Assembly (NCBI GenBank): GCA_027067055.1
Contig: JAMOMK010000011.1
Coordinates: forward strand, 1-57,042
Source: Lysobacterales bacterium
GTDB taxonomy: Bacteria; Pseudomonadota; Gammaproteobacteria; Xanthomonadales; Marinicellaceae
DNA: 57,042 nt
Direction: 5' to 3'
Position 1 is the first letter of the stretch; every line of letters starts with the position of its first letter. This document shows positions 18,253 through 28,176 of the stretch, in pieces. The position numbers and the translations under genes were made by a program. The notes below the pieces were generated by a model, which saw only the letters and a list, made by a program, of their open reading frames with translations, was not told the DNA's origin and ran no database searches.

Positions 18253-18275
18253 GATTACGCTCTCTCTATTATCTG

Positions 18276-18328
18276 TATTTGTAAATATTTTATCTACTTT
18301 ACAAATATCATGTATTGACTTGCATCAA
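18276..18328 (-). promoter_or_regulatory. FNR/CRP-family site and class II promoter for the V4R gene, with inverted repeat
   Basis: TTGACTTGCATCAA at 18315-18328 matches the FNR/Anr consensus TTGAT-N4-ATCAA at 9 of 10 positions. On the minus strand a TAAAAT -10 lies at 18287-18292, giving a start near 18280, which puts the FNR site at about -41.5, the standard class II activation position. A perfect 10-bp inverted repeat (TATTTGTAAA at 18276-18285, TTTACAAATA at 18298-18307) flanks the -10 and could bind a second regulator. The site is also about 105 bases upstream of the divergent hemA start. Confidence 0.55.
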
Positions 18329-18426
18329 ATCAGCATCATTTTTTATCAATTAATTCATCACGGTTATATTTAATTTTTAATCATGATAAAATCAGCTCCC
18401 TTGTTTACTTTACAATTAGACTCTCC

Positions 18427-19686
18427 ATGCCATTAGTCGTCGTAGGACTTAATCACACAACCGCAAGTATTGATATTCGTGAAAAGATGTCAGTAGCGCA
18501 AGACTGCGTTGCTAATGTAGCTAAACAACTGTGTCAGCATAAAAAAATCCAATCCTGTATTATTATTTCCACTTGCAATCGCACTGAGTTTTACTTTGAT
18601 TGCGACAGTCATGAAACCGCTCAAGTTCAATTTTGCCAATCCTTTGGCTATACTTTTCAACAAATTGGTCAACATTTATATACACACAGTAATTTTGAGT
18701 GTATTAAACATTTGTTTGCTGTAGCCTCTGGTTTGGACTCTTTAGTCTTAGGTGAAGCACAAATTTTAGGTCAAGTAAAATTAGCCTATGACATTTCAAA
18801 ACAAAGTAGGTTTTTAAATAAAACAACCGATCGTTTTTTTCAAACAGCCTTTAGAATTGCAAAATCAGTTCGTAGTAATACTGATATTGGCAAAAATCCT
18901 GTATCCATTGCTAATAGCTCGGTACAACTTTCAAAACAAATATTTGGTGAATTAACTAAACAAAAAATATTGGTTATTGGTGCTGGTGCAACCTCTGAAC
19001 TCTTATTACGCTATTTGAGCAAACACAGTTACCATTCTTTATCAATTTGCAATAGAACTTTATCGAACGCTAATAAATTAGCAAAACAATTTGACTGCAG
19101 CAGCTTCGACATAAGCCAGCTACCAAGTCAAATGCCTACTTTTGATTTAATCTTCACAGCAACTGCAAGCAAGCACCCAATTATTGGATTTGATATGATT
19201 AAGTCAGCCCTATCTCAAAGAAAACATCGACCCATTGTTATTATAGATATTGCTATTCCACGTGATGTGGATGTTTGCGTTAAAAAATTCAATGATGTTT
19301 TTTATTATGCAGTGGATGATTTACAAAAAGTCATTAGCAACAATTTAAAAAATCGCGAACAAGCCGCTGTTGTAGCCAGAGAAATCATCAAAGCCGAGGC
19401 CGAATCTTTTTGTTATTGGCTAAAAAGCCAACAACACACACAATTGATTTCCACATTCCAACAAGAAACTGCTAAAATTAGAAAACATAGCCTAGACAAA
19501 GCCATAAAACAATTAAACAAGGGTGATAACCCAGAGAATGTACTCTTTGGATTAGCAAACAATTTAACAAAAAAATTAAACCATACACCCGTCAAAGCCA
19601 TAAGAGACGCCATAAACTCAGGTGATGAAAACACAATCAACACAATAAAAACATTATTGAAATTAGATCAACCATTGGACAAATAA
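18427..19686 (+). CDS. hemA: Glutamyl-tRNA reductase
   Basis: A 419-residue enzyme that reduces glutamyl-tRNA to glutamate-1-semialdehyde with NADPH, the committed step of C5 haem synthesis. Landmarks: [14 protein letters not shown] at the N-terminus, catalytic C50 in [25 protein letters not shown], the NADPH motif [11 protein letters not shown] and IAIPRDVD. The C-terminal dimerisation domain is present. The gene is followed 4 bases later by prfA, a common gammaproteobacterial pair. It is divergent from the V4R gene and may share the FNR-like site between them; hemA control by Anr/FNR-type regulators is known in other bacteria. Confidence 0.98.
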   Translation: MPLVVVGLNHTTASIDIREKMSVAQDCVANVAKQLCQHKKIQSCIIISTCNRTEFYFDCDSHETAQVQFCQSFGYTFQQIGQHLYTHSNFECIKHLFAVASGLDSLVLGEAQILGQVKLAYDISKQSRFLNKTTDRFFQTAFRIAKSVRSNTDIGKNPVSIANSSVQLSKQIFGELTKQKILVIGAGATSELLLRYLSKHSYHSLSICNRTLSNANKLAKQFDCSSFDISQLPSQMPTFDLIFTATASKHPIIGFDMIKSALSQRKHRPIVIIDIAIPRDVDVCVKKFNDVFYYAVDDLQKVISNNLKNREQAAVVAREIIKAEAESFCYWLKSQQHTQLISTFQQETAKIRKHSLDKAIKQLNKGDNPENVLFGLANNLTKKLNHTPVKAIRDAINSGDENTINTIKTLLKLDQPLDK

Positions 19687-19690
19687 AAAC

Positions 19691-20761
19691 ATGACACCAG
19701 AGATTAAGACAAAATTACAAATAGCCAGTGAACGACATGAAGAGATTGGCCATTTAATGTCAGACCCGGATGTCATGTCTGATCAAAATAAATTTCGTGA
19801 TTTATCCAAAGAATATGCCAGTTTAGAAGACCTAGTCAAAACATTCGCACTCTACAAAGATGCAGAACAAGAAATAGTTGATGCTCAAGAAATGATGGAT
19901 GATCCTGAAATGAAAGAAATGGCACAAGAATCATTGCAGGAAGCAAAAGAAAATTTGAAAACACATGAAAAAGAATTGCAAATTTTATTAATACCTAAAG
20001 ACCCTGATGATGATAAAAATATATTCTTAGAAGTCCGGGCAGGAACAGGTGGTGATGAGGCCTCTTTATTTGCGGGTGATTTATTTCGCATGTATTCTCG
20101 TTATGCTGAAAACAAAAAATGGAGCATCAGCATTGTCAGTGTCAATGAAGGGGATCACGGCGGTTTCAAAGAAGTTATAGCGCAAATTGATGGAGATGGA
20201 GTTTTTTCACGCTTTAAATTTGAATCTGGCACTCACCGAGTGCAACGAGTACCAGCGACTGAATCACAAGGTCGTGTACACACATCCGCCTGCACAGTGG
20301 CAATTCTTCCTGTTGCTGATGAACGCGAAGAAATAACCATTAACCCATCTGACTTACGGGTTGATACCTTTCGTGCATCAGGTGCTGGTGGTCAACATGT
20401 GAACAAAACAGATTCAGCAATTCGTCTCACACATATCCCTAGCGGGCTAGTAGTTGAGTGTCAAGATCAACGCTCACAACACAAAAACAAAGCACGAGCA
20501 ATGACCTTATTGCAATCTAAAATAAATGACATTGAGAAAGATAAGCTAGCATCCGAACAAAGTGAAGCCAGAAAATTACAAGTCGGATCAGGTGATCGTT
20601 CACAAAGAATTCGAACTTATAATTATCCTCAAGGTCGAATAACTGATCATCGCATCAATCTAACTTTATACAAATTACCTGAAATCATGGATGGTGATAT
20701 TGATCAAGTCATCGAACCTTTAATTCAACAGAACCAAGCGGACATGCTTGGAGGCGAATAA
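19691..20761 (+). CDS. prfA: Peptide chain release factor 1
   Basis: A 356-residue release factor that recognises UAA and UAG. The GGQ motif that triggers peptide release is at 233-235 (GAGGQHVN), and the stop-codon reading motif P-A-T is in [10 protein letters not shown]. It starts 4 bases after hemA. The methyltransferase gene prmC, often next to prfA, is not here; a TPR protein follows instead. Confidence 0.98.
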   Translation: MTPEIKTKLQIASERHEEIGHLMSDPDVMSDQNKFRDLSKEYASLEDLVKTFALYKDAEQEIVDAQEMMDDPEMKEMAQESLQEAKENLKTHEKELQILLIPKDPDDDKNIFLEVRAGTGGDEASLFAGDLFRMYSRYAENKKWSISIVSVNEGDHGGFKEVIAQIDGDGVFSRFKFESGTHRVQRVPATESQGRVHTSACTVAILPVADEREEITINPSDLRVDTFRASGAGGQHVNKTDSAIRLTHIPSGLVVECQDQRSQHKNKARAMTLLQSKINDIEKDKLASEQSEARKLQVGSGDRSQRIRTYNYPQGRITDHRINLTLYKLPEIMDGDIDQVIEPLIQQNQADMLGGE

Positions 20762-20765
20762 ACAA

Positions 20766-22193
20766 ATGAAAAAGATAATCCTTATACTGCTTGTACTTAT
20801 TCAATGGGGTTGTTCTCAATCACCAAAAACCACCACTGACATTTCAGAAGTTAATGCCCTATTGCGCACCATAACCATTGATGCAATCAAAGAAAAAGAA
20901 TACGAACAAGCTAAACGCAGTATTGATGCATTGATTATTAACAACTCTGAAAAGTGGGATTTTATTCAATCAGCTATTATTTCATTACCTCCTTCATTAG
21001 CAATGCAAAGCATTGAAAAGGCTTTATCAAAAAAATCTGTTGCCCAATCTTCAGATAAATTATTTGCCTTATCAAAAGTATTTATTTCTTATAAAAAAAC
21101 AAAGCAAGCCTTATCACTAATCAATCAATCCATAAAACTAGATAATAATAACCTTGAAGCTCGGTATTGGCGCGCTCGACTACAAACAGTTTTGAAAAAT
21201 CATGCTGAAGCAGAAATTGATTTTAAATACATCACCAAAAAATCTCCTGAGAACGAGAATTACAGCACGCAATATGCGAGCTTTTTACAAGAAACCAAAC
21301 GTTTTGATGAAGCACAAAATATACTAGCAAAGCAAAAACCAACGCCTGATGGTTTGTTTAAACGTGTGGTCTTTGCTTTACAAAATAAAAACATAACTGT
21401 GGCAGAACAAAGCTTTAATGAATTAAAAAACCTAAAAGTTGAAGATAAACAACTCAACCATAAGATTTTTTTAATTGCCGAATCCGCATACTGGTTAAAA
21501 AACTATGTAGAAAGTGAAAAATATTATAAACAAGTCACTGGTGGCAATCATTATCTTGATGCACAAGACATGCTTAGCCTTATTTTATTTGATGATAAAA
21601 GATTTGATGAAGCCATTGAGATATTACATCAATTAGAAAATGCAGAAGAAAAATATGCTATTAAAGCCTATCGTTTAGAGAGCCAAATTTACAAAGAGCA
21701 AAATGATTTAGATGAATCAATTGCCGTTTTGACGCGCGCATTACAAATCATACCGAACAACCCTACTCTACTTTATGATAGAGCAATGTTATTTGAATCG
21801 CAGAGTAAAATAGATTTACTGGAAATAGACTTAAAACAAATTATTGCCGATGATCCAAAAAATCATGAAGCTTATAATGCGCTAGGATATTCATTGGTCG
21901 ACCACGATTTAAAGCTTGAAGAAGCTTATGAATATATCAAAAAAGCCATTGAATTAGATCCAGAAAACCCTGCAATAATTGACTCTCTAGGTTGGGCTCA
22001 ATACAAACTTGGCCACTATGAAGATGCAGCCGCAAGTTTTCAAAAAGCATTAGATTTAGACATAAATGACCCGGAGCTTTATATTCATTTTTATAAAACA
22101 TTATTAAAACTAAATAAAAAGGATGAAGCCAAAGAACTCATATTAAAAGCTAAAAAACTTTTCCCTGAAAATAATGAGATAACGAACCTGTAA
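20766..22193 (+). CDS. TPR-repeat (putative lipo)protein
   Basis: About 475 residues. I chose ATG at 20766: it begins MKKIILILLVLIQWGCSQ, a signal peptide with a cysteine that could be lipidated although the box (Q-W-G-C) is not canonical, and GGAGG lies about 11 bases upstream inside the prfA end. The rest is helical tetratricopeptide repeats, clearest from about residue 320 (YNALGYSLVDH...AYEYIKKAIELDPENPAIIDSLGWAQYKLGHYEDAAASFQKALDL). Similar TPR proteins sit beside hemA and lolB in pseudomonads; a scaffold role at the envelope is inferred. Confidence 0.85.
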   Translation: MKKIILILLVLIQWGCSQSPKTTTDISEVNALLRTITIDAIKEKEYEQAKRSIDALIINNSEKWDFIQSAIISLPPSLAMQSIEKALSKKSVAQSSDKLFALSKVFISYKKTKQALSLINQSIKLDNNNLEARYWRARLQTVLKNHAEAEIDFKYITKKSPENENYSTQYASFLQETKRFDEAQNILAKQKPTPDGLFKRVVFALQNKNITVAEQSFNELKNLKVEDKQLNHKIFLIAESAYWLKNYVESEKYYKQVTGGNHYLDAQDMLSLILFDDKRFDEAIEILHQLENAEEKYAIKAYRLESQIYKEQNDLDESIAVLTRALQIIPNNPTLLYDRAMLFESQSKIDLLEIDLKQIIADDPKNHEAYNALGYSLVDHDLKLEEAYEYIKKAIELDPENPAIIDSLGWAQYKLGHYEDAAASFQKALDLDINDPELYIHFYKTLLKLNKKDEAKELILKAKKLFPENNEITNL

Positions 22194-22344
22194 AAAATTT
22201 TCAATAGCACCAACGTATACATTAATTTAAGCCCTATTTGCGTGATACGTCTCTCGTTTTCATTAAATGCCTAATAAAAAATTGACTTCGTTCTAATAAA
22301 TCGTTAATTTGTTTGTATATACAGTTAATCATTGAGCAATTAAA

Positions 22345-25300
22345 ATGATATTTATTAAACAACCTAGCAATGATAATCCATCCTCTATTTCTGCAAAGCC
22401 AACAACTACAAAGAGTAGTTATAGTATAACTAAGCTTATCTTAGTTATATTTTTAAATTTATTTTCTTTTACTGCCACCTCACAAGAGGGTGTTGGATGG
22501 GGGTGGTGGCCAGCTGGTGTACTAGGACCTTTTGCAGGTAATATTGTTTGTAATAACCGCAATTCTTTCCAAGTACAGGCACTTGACCCTAACTCATACT
22601 TTCTTCCTGGAACAGACCCAGTAGGGCTTTCTTTTGTATCAGGAGCAACGGCACTCCAATTAGGAATGACTGGTGTAACCAATGGGACAGGGACAAGGCT
22701 TTTAATTAATTTTGGTTTTCCAATAGAAAACGTGAATTTTTCTATTTTTGATATCGATGGTTCTCCAGGTAACTGGCAGGACAGAATTACAATTAACCCG
22801 ACATTAGGCGGTATAGCAACAACAGCAAACTTATCATGCCCATTAGGTCTCGGTGCATGTACCTATAGCATTACAGGTAATCAAGCCGATGCAAATTTAA
22901 CAGCAAGTGGACCATTTACAAATGACACTCGATTAGATGTCAGCATACCCGGTTCAATTGATGCAATAGAGATTGTGTACAACAATCATACTATACCTGT
23001 TTCTACTACTCAAATTGTTTATCTAACCCAAATAATATGGAGTTGCCCAATAATTGGTGTTGCTAAAGTTATGACAAGACGTGCTGGTCAAGTATTTGGT
23101 GTATCACCCTATATTGTTGATATTGATTTTAATTTTGAAAATTTTGGACATGTAAATTTATCAAACCTTACTTCTTTAGAAGACTTGGATGCTGTATTTA
23201 ATATTCCACCTAATGTTGGAAATTATGTTGTTACATCTATTACCAAAACTTCAGGTCCAGCAACATTCACTGCCAATGCAGGGTTTGATGGCAGTGCAAA
23301 TCAAGAGTTAATCGGCATAGGTTCTTCTTTATTACCGACTGAAACAGCATCAATCAGAGTCACTCTTAATGTCAACAACTACGATTCATATACTAACACA
23401 ATCACAGTAAATGGCACATCTCCACAATCTGCAATTACAAGTGATGTATCCACTGACGGGGCAGATGCTGATGGGGCAGATGCCGATGACAACCCTGATG
23501 AGTCAACTCCAAGCACCTTGGATGTCACCTTGTTACCAGTGAGTTTAAACTATTTTTCAGCACAAAAATCTAATGGGCAAATACATATTGAATGGCAAAC
23601 TGATATTGAATTTGCTCATTTAGGCTTTGAGATATACCAACAAAACCAAGATGGAAGCAAAGACCTTATTTCACCATTTATTTCTCAAGAAAGTACAAAA
23701 CAAAACAATGCTCTTAAAACTTACACACACACAATAAATTCTGAAAACATCTTGCCAGTCTGGATAGTAGACATTAACAATAAGGGTGCAAAAACTTGGC
23801 ATGGACCTTTTAAAATAAACAATTCATTTGGAACTAAAATTTTAAACTCAAAAATAAGCTGGTCAGATGTCAAACAAACAAATAACCCGATAACTTCAAG
23901 CACTACAGCTAATATAGATTCTTTGCAAGTGGCTGTTAACACAACTGGAATGCAAAGAATTAATTACGCCGATTTAGTGCTTGCAGGAATGGACTTATCT
24001 AATATATCTCCACAAAATATTTCAATTGATTTAAATGGAGAAAACATTCCACTTTATATTAACGGAAACAATACTGCATTCGATAACACTACTAGTTTTG
24101 ACTTTTATGCAACTAACATCGAGGATTCAATATACACTAACACTCGTGTCTACAAACTCAGCATTAAGACCAATGAATTCAAACATATTCAAGCTAACAA
24201 CCAAACTCAATCAAATGTTATCGACTCGTGGTACTGGCAGACTGAACACTATAACCCAAATTTAATTTATGATTTTAGCTCACCGACAAATGATCCTTGG
24301 CGTGCAGACAAAGTGGCAACCTTTGCAAGTAATGACAAAACCATTGAATTTCCTTTGGATGAATTATCACCACTGACCAATAATGACATCGAACTACGTA
24401 TTGAAATATCAGGAGGAATTAATTATCAAAATCCACCAGATATTTACCCAACAGACCCAAATCGCTGTGGGGCAAATCATTTGGACTTATACCCAGGAAT
24501 ACCAAATGACCATTGCGTTGAGCTTTCAATAAACCAATCTGCCTACTCTGAACTAGTTTTTGACGGGCTAAGAAACCACATAGCATCTTATCAATTAGAC
24601 CAAAGCCATGCTGTAAACGGCTTGTTAAACATCAACCTCAAGGTACAAGGTCAGAGTGGCTACCCTCACGACTTAGTACACATAGAAGATATTGCAATCA
24701 CATACCCTCGAAGACTAACAGCAACAGAAAATAAACTCGAATTCCAAATTGCAGAATCTACTAAAATTCATAACGATTTAATTAACCAACTTGGTTTTGA
24801 AAAAAATATAGATATTGATGCACCACCAACAATCACTCACAATTTGCCTGCTATTGAAATAGATGGATTTGACAGTACCAATATAGTGGCTTATGCATTA
24901 GATGCAGGCTACCCACAACGAATCCAAAATATCAAATCCAAAGTAAGTCCGCTCGGTTTTAGTGCCAGCATTCCTGCTATTGCATTCTCTGATAAATATT
25001 GGCTCTCTACTCAAGAGGCTTTATTAAAGCCTTCTTTATCTCCTTGGAAAGATGAAATAAAAATAAAAGATATAGCCACAGATTATATTATTATCTCTCA
25101 CCCAGACTTCATAGAGACAGCTCAGCAATTAGCTAACTTACACAGCAGTAACGGCTTAAGTGTTAAAATTGTTGATATCAACGATATTTACAATCAATTC
25201 TCAGACTCAATCGTTGATCCTTTAGCAATTAAAGATTTCATTAAACACACTAATAGCAACAAAGCTCTCTCCTATGTATTACTTATCGGCGCTGATAACT

Positions 25301-26124
25301 ACGATTATAAGGGCTATTTATCCAGCAACCACTTTAGTCATATACCTTCAATCTACAGCGCAATTGATGATATTGTACGTTATGCTCCTGCTGATAGCTT
25401 GTATACAGATTTGGATGGAGATAACATTTCAGATATTGCTATCGGACGCTTACCAGTCAGAACCGTTGAAGAATTACAGTTATTGATCAATAAAGAAATT
25501 GAATTTATTAGTCAAAGCACAACAACCATCTCTAGTCAATTTATTACAGACAAGCAAGATGACAACTATTCCTATACACAAATCAGCAATGATTTACATG
25601 CATTGGTTCCACAATGGAATATCTTAACTGCCAATCGTGATGACTATTCGAGTGAAGCTGAAACTAAACAAAAAATCTTAGATAATTTTAGCCAAAATCC
25701 ACGACTAACGACTTACTTAGGTCATTCAGGGCCCAGAAACTGGTTCTCATTTCCATCTGCCTTTACCTACAACGACATTATAGATGTTAATAACAGCGAA
25801 TCTCCATCAGTAGTGATGCAATGGGGCTGCTGGAATAGTTATTACGTTGAACCAGAAGCCAACACAATGTCACACCGATTCTTATTTAACAATGACAAAG
25901 GTGCTGTAGCTGTCTTTGGAGCCTCTGCCCTGACTTCAGTAAAATCTGAAAAAGCACTAGCAGCATTGATATTACCAGAACTAGCCAAACCAAAACAAAC
26001 AATCGGAAAAGCCATGTTAATAGCTAAAAAACAATTAGCTGAACAAGGAGATTATAGAGATGTGATTATTGGTTGGAACTTACTCGGCGACCCAGCACTA
26101 AGACTTATTTATACCCAAAATTAA
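22345..26124 (+). CDS. Secreted C25 (gingipain-type) cysteine protease
   Basis: A 1259-residue exported protein. A signal peptide spans about 28-47 (LILVIFLNLFSFTATSQ). Residues 48-235 are an unnamed beta-rich region with several cysteines, then a DUF11-like repeat (about 236-360), an acidic linker with DGADADGADAD (about 370-390) and an LPVSLNYFSA segment near 395 typical of large secreted proteins. The C-terminal 370 residues are a peptidase C25 domain. The dyad is H1127 in GHSGPRNW and C1162 in QWGCWN, with the family's IGADNYDY and DLDGDNISDIAIGRLPVRT. The protein ends right after the catalytic domain (GDPALRLIY): no C-terminal sorting domain of the type IX system is seen, so secretion probably uses another route. 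Gingipains are best known from Bacteroidota; this is unusual but not unique in marine Gammaproteobacteria. Confidence 0.88.
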   Translation: MIFIKQPSNDNPSSISAKPTTTKSSYSITKLILVIFLNLFSFTATSQEGVGWGWWPAGVLGPFAGNIVCNNRNSFQVQALDPNSYFLPGTDPVGLSFVSGATALQLGMTGVTNGTGTRLLINFGFPIENVNFSIFDIDGSPGNWQDRITINPTLGGIATTANLSCPLGLGACTYSITGNQADANLTASGPFTNDTRLDVSIPGSIDAIEIVYNNHTIPVSTTQIVYLTQIIWSCPIIGVAKVMTRRAGQVFGVSPYIVDIDFNFENFGHVNLSNLTSLEDLDAVFNIPPNVGNYVVTSITKTSGPATFTANAGFDGSANQELIGIGSSLLPTETASIRVTLNVNNYDSYTNTITVNGTSPQSAITSDVSTDGADADGADADDNPDESTPSTLDVTLLPVSLNYFSAQKSNGQIHIEWQTDIEFAHLGFEIYQQNQDGSKDLISPFISQESTKQNNALKTYTHTINSENILPVWIVDINNKGAKTWHGPFKINNSFGTKILNSKISWSDVKQTNNPITSSTTANIDSLQVAVNTTGMQRINYADLVLAGMDLSNISPQNISIDLNGENIPLYINGNNTAFDNTTSFDFYATNIEDSIYTNTRVYKLSIKTNEFKHIQANNQTQSNVIDSWYWQTEHYNPNLIYDFSSPTNDPWRADKVATFASNDKTIEFPLDELSPLTNNDIELRIEISGGINYQNPPDIYPTDPNRCGANHLDLYPGIPNDHCVELSINQSAYSELVFDGLRNHIASYQLDQSHAVNGLLNINLKVQGQSGYPHDLVHIEDIAITYPRRLTATENKLEFQIAESTKIHNDLINQLGFEKNIDIDAPPTITHNLPAIEIDGFDSTNIVAYALDAGYPQRIQNIKSKVSPLGFSASIPAIAFSDKYWLSTQEALLKPSLSPWKDEIKIKDIATDYIIISHPDFIETAQQLANLHSSNGLSVKIVDINDIYNQFSDSIVDPLAIKDFIKHTNSNKALSYVLLIGADNYDYKGYLSSNHFSHIPSIYSAIDDIVRYAPADSLYTDLDGDNISDIAIGRLPVRTVEELQLLINKEIEFISQSTTTISSQFITDKQDDNYSYTQISNDLHALVPQWNILTANRDDYSSEAETKQKILDNFSQNPRLTTYLGHSGPRNWFSFPSAFTYNDIIDVNNSESPSVVMQWGCWNSYYVEPEANTMSHRFLFNNDKGAVAVFGASALTSVKSEKALAALILPELAKPKQTIGKAMLIAKKQLAEQGDYRDVIIGWNLLGDPALRLIYTQN

Positions 26125-26147
26125 GGTTGACCATTACATACAAGCCT

Positions 26148-26169
26148 TGCACTAAAAGTGCATAGTTTT
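26148..26169 (+). terminator. Possible terminator after the C25 protease
   Basis: TGCACT-AAA-AGTGCA (26148-26162) is a perfect 6-bp stem with a tight loop, followed by TAGTTTT, 24 bases after the protease stop codon. Confidence 0.5.
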
Positions 26170-26183
26170 AACTAGCGTGTTGA

Positions 26184-26408
26184 GACAATAAAGGTTATGC
26201 TACAGAAGCGGCTCTAAAATGTCGTGATTATGCTTTTGAAAATAACTTTTCTAATTCATTAATCTCAATCGTGCATGTAGATAATAAAGCCTCTGAAAAA
26301 GTGGCTTTGAATAATGGCATGTATTTAGAAAAAATAATAAACTCTTATAAAGGAAATCCAGTTAATATATTCCAAATTAACAAACAGAACTGGAAAAACA
26401 ATCTCTAA
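26184..26408 (+). pseudogene. C-terminal half of a GNAT acetyltransferase (remnant)
   Basis: An open frame with no start codon translates to GYATEAALKCRDYAFENN, then VDNKASEKVALNNGMYLEK, and ends at TAA (26406). This is the acetyl-CoA-binding second half of a RimJ/RimL-type N-acetyltransferase (motif A G-Y-A-T-E-A and the N-x-x-S-x-x-V-A-x-x-N-G-M motif). An in-frame TGA at 26181 precedes it and the N-terminal half is missing. It fills most of the 394-base gap between the protease and the oxidoreductase. Confidence 0.8.
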
Positions 26409-26518
26409 TCCCAAAGTTGATTTTAGTCAGATTTCAAGAAGTTAATTATTTTCACTCTCCTTTAATGGCTCAAACTGTGCGAAAATAGTAGTAAATTACC
26501 TCAGGGGATTATTTTAGC

Positions 26519-28168
26519 ATGAATAAACAACAGCCCAACAATAAGCTTCATGATTTAACCGCTCCACCCGATTTGAAAAAAAGTAATGGCACTGGCCCTA
26601 TTTCTCATCGCCACCCTATTTACCAAGATTACCGACCGCCTTGCAACCAAAAATGCCCTGCTGGTGAAAATATTCAGGGTTGGTTGGATAAGGTTTACAA
26701 AAAAGAATTTGAAGAAGCGTGGCAATTATTAATCGAAGATAATCCCATGCCTGCCATTCATGGTCGCGTTTGTTACCATCCTTGTGAAACCAGTTGCAAC
26801 CGCGAAAATGTTGATAATGCTGTGAGCATCCACCAAGTCGAACGCCATTTGGGTGATCTAGCCATTAAACACAACTGGAAACCACGGATTAAAAACCGCA
26901 AATCACATAAGAAAGTTTTGGTGGTTGGGGCAGGTCCAAGTGGTATTTCCGCCGCTTACCATTTATGCCGTTTGGGTCATGATGTCGAAGTACGTGATGC
27001 CGGCCCTATTGCTGGTGGCATGTTGCATTTTGGTATTCCTGCCTATCGACTTCCGCGTGATGTTTTAGCTCAAGAGGTCAAACGCATCGAAGACATGGGG
27101 GTTAAGTTCACCCTAGATCATATGGTGAAAAACCTACGTGAAGAAAAGGAACAAGGCGATTTTGATGCCGTTTTTGTCGCCATTGGTGCCCATGTCAGTA
27201 AAAAAATAAATATCCCAGCTCGTGAGGCTGGTCGCATCATGGATGCGGTGAGTTATTTGCACGATGTAGGTGAAGGCAAGCAACTGAATCTTGGTAGACG
27301 TGTTGCCGTTTACGGTGGTGGAAATACCGCCATGGATGCAGCCCGAACAGCGAAACGCATGGGTGCAAAAGACACCATGATTATTTATCGTCGTGATATG
27401 AAAAGTATGCCAGCTCTGCCTTTTGAAGCCGAAGAAGCGATGGAAGAAGGCGTGAAAATCAATTGGTTGCGCACCATCAAAGAAATTGATGTCGATAAAA
27501 TCACCGTTGAAAAAATGAAACTTGATGAAAGTAACAAGCCCGTTCCAACAGGTGAATTTGAAACCTTAGAAGCCGATTCTCTCATCCTAGCATTGGGGCA
27601 AAATATAGATTCAAAACTTTTAACCAGTTTTCCAGAAATAGAATTTGAACAAGATGGAGCGGTCAAAGTTAATGAACAAATGATGACAGCTGCTACAGGA
27701 ATATTTGCAGGTGGCGATATGGTGCCAAGTGAGCGTACCGTCACCATTGCCACAGGTCATGGCAAAAAAGCGGCTCGATATATTCACGCTTTTCTATCCT
27801 CACAAGTATATAAGCCACCTGTTAAAACACCGGTAGTGGATTTTAAATCCCTGCACCTTTGGTACCATACCGATGCAGAAGTTTCCGAGCAACCCATGAT
27901 TTCTATCGAAAAAAGAACGCAGTCTTTTGATGAAGTGCTCGGTGGCTTAAGTGACGAAGAAGCCATTTATGAAGCCAGTCGTTGTTACAGTTGTGGCAAT
28001 TGTTTTGAGTGCGATGGTTGTTACGGTGCTTGTCCCGAAGATGCCATTATCAAACTGGGTGAAGGTAAATTTTATACCATTGATTATTCCAAATGCACGG
28101 GTTGCAATGCTTGTGTCTTGCAATGCCCAACCGCAGCCATTCATATGGTTGATGACGAGTCGATTTAG
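26519..28168 (+). CDS. FAD-dependent NAD(P) oxidoreductase with Fe-S clusters (GltD-like), PFOR partner
   Basis: A 549-residue protein resembling the glutamate synthase small subunit. Residues 42-93 hold cluster-binding cysteines (C42, C46, C85, C89, C93). An FAD motif VVGAGPSGIS starts near 135, an NAD(P) motif YGGGNTAMDAART lies near 265, and a second FAD contact is IFAGGDMVPSERTVTIATGHGK. Unlike plain GltD it carries an extra C-terminal ferredoxin domain with two 4Fe-4S motifs (CYSCGNCFECDGC...CP and CTGCNACVLQCP). It ends 8 bases before the PFOR gene. The obvious role is to pass electrons between NAD(P)H and the PFOR via its ferredoxin domain (inference). A GGGGA ribosome binding site precedes the start. 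Confidence 0.88.
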   Translation: MNKQQPNNKLHDLTAPPDLKKSNGTGPISHRHPIYQDYRPPCNQKCPAGENIQGWLDKVYKKEFEEAWQLLIEDNPMPAIHGRVCYHPCETSCNRENVDNAVSIHQVERHLGDLAIKHNWKPRIKNRKSHKKVLVVGAGPSGISAAYHLCRLGHDVEVRDAGPIAGGMLHFGIPAYRLPRDVLAQEVKRIEDMGVKFTLDHMVKNLREEKEQGDFDAVFVAIGAHVSKKINIPAREAGRIMDAVSYLHDVGEGKQLNLGRRVAVYGGGNTAMDAARTAKRMGAKDTMIIYRRDMKSMPALPFEAEEAMEEGVKINWLRTIKEIDVDKITVEKMKLDESNKPVPTGEFETLEADSLILALGQNIDSKLLTSFPEIEFEQDGAVKVNEQMMTAATGIFAGGDMVPSERTVTIATGHGKKAARYIHAFLSSQVYKPPVKTPVVDFKSLHLWYHTDAEVSEQPMISIEKRTQSFDEVLGGLSDEEAIYEASRCYSCGNCFECDGCYGACPEDAIIKLGEGKFYTIDYSKCTGCNACVLQCPTAAIHMVDDESI

Positions 28169-28176
28169 AGGTAACA

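Noticed and set aside
26417-26430. FNR-like TTGATTTTAGTCAG upstream of the oxidoreductase-PFOR operon
   Set aside because: Only 8 of 10 positions match and no -10 lies at the right distance for class II activation. Tempting because PFOR would fit low oxygen, but not supported.
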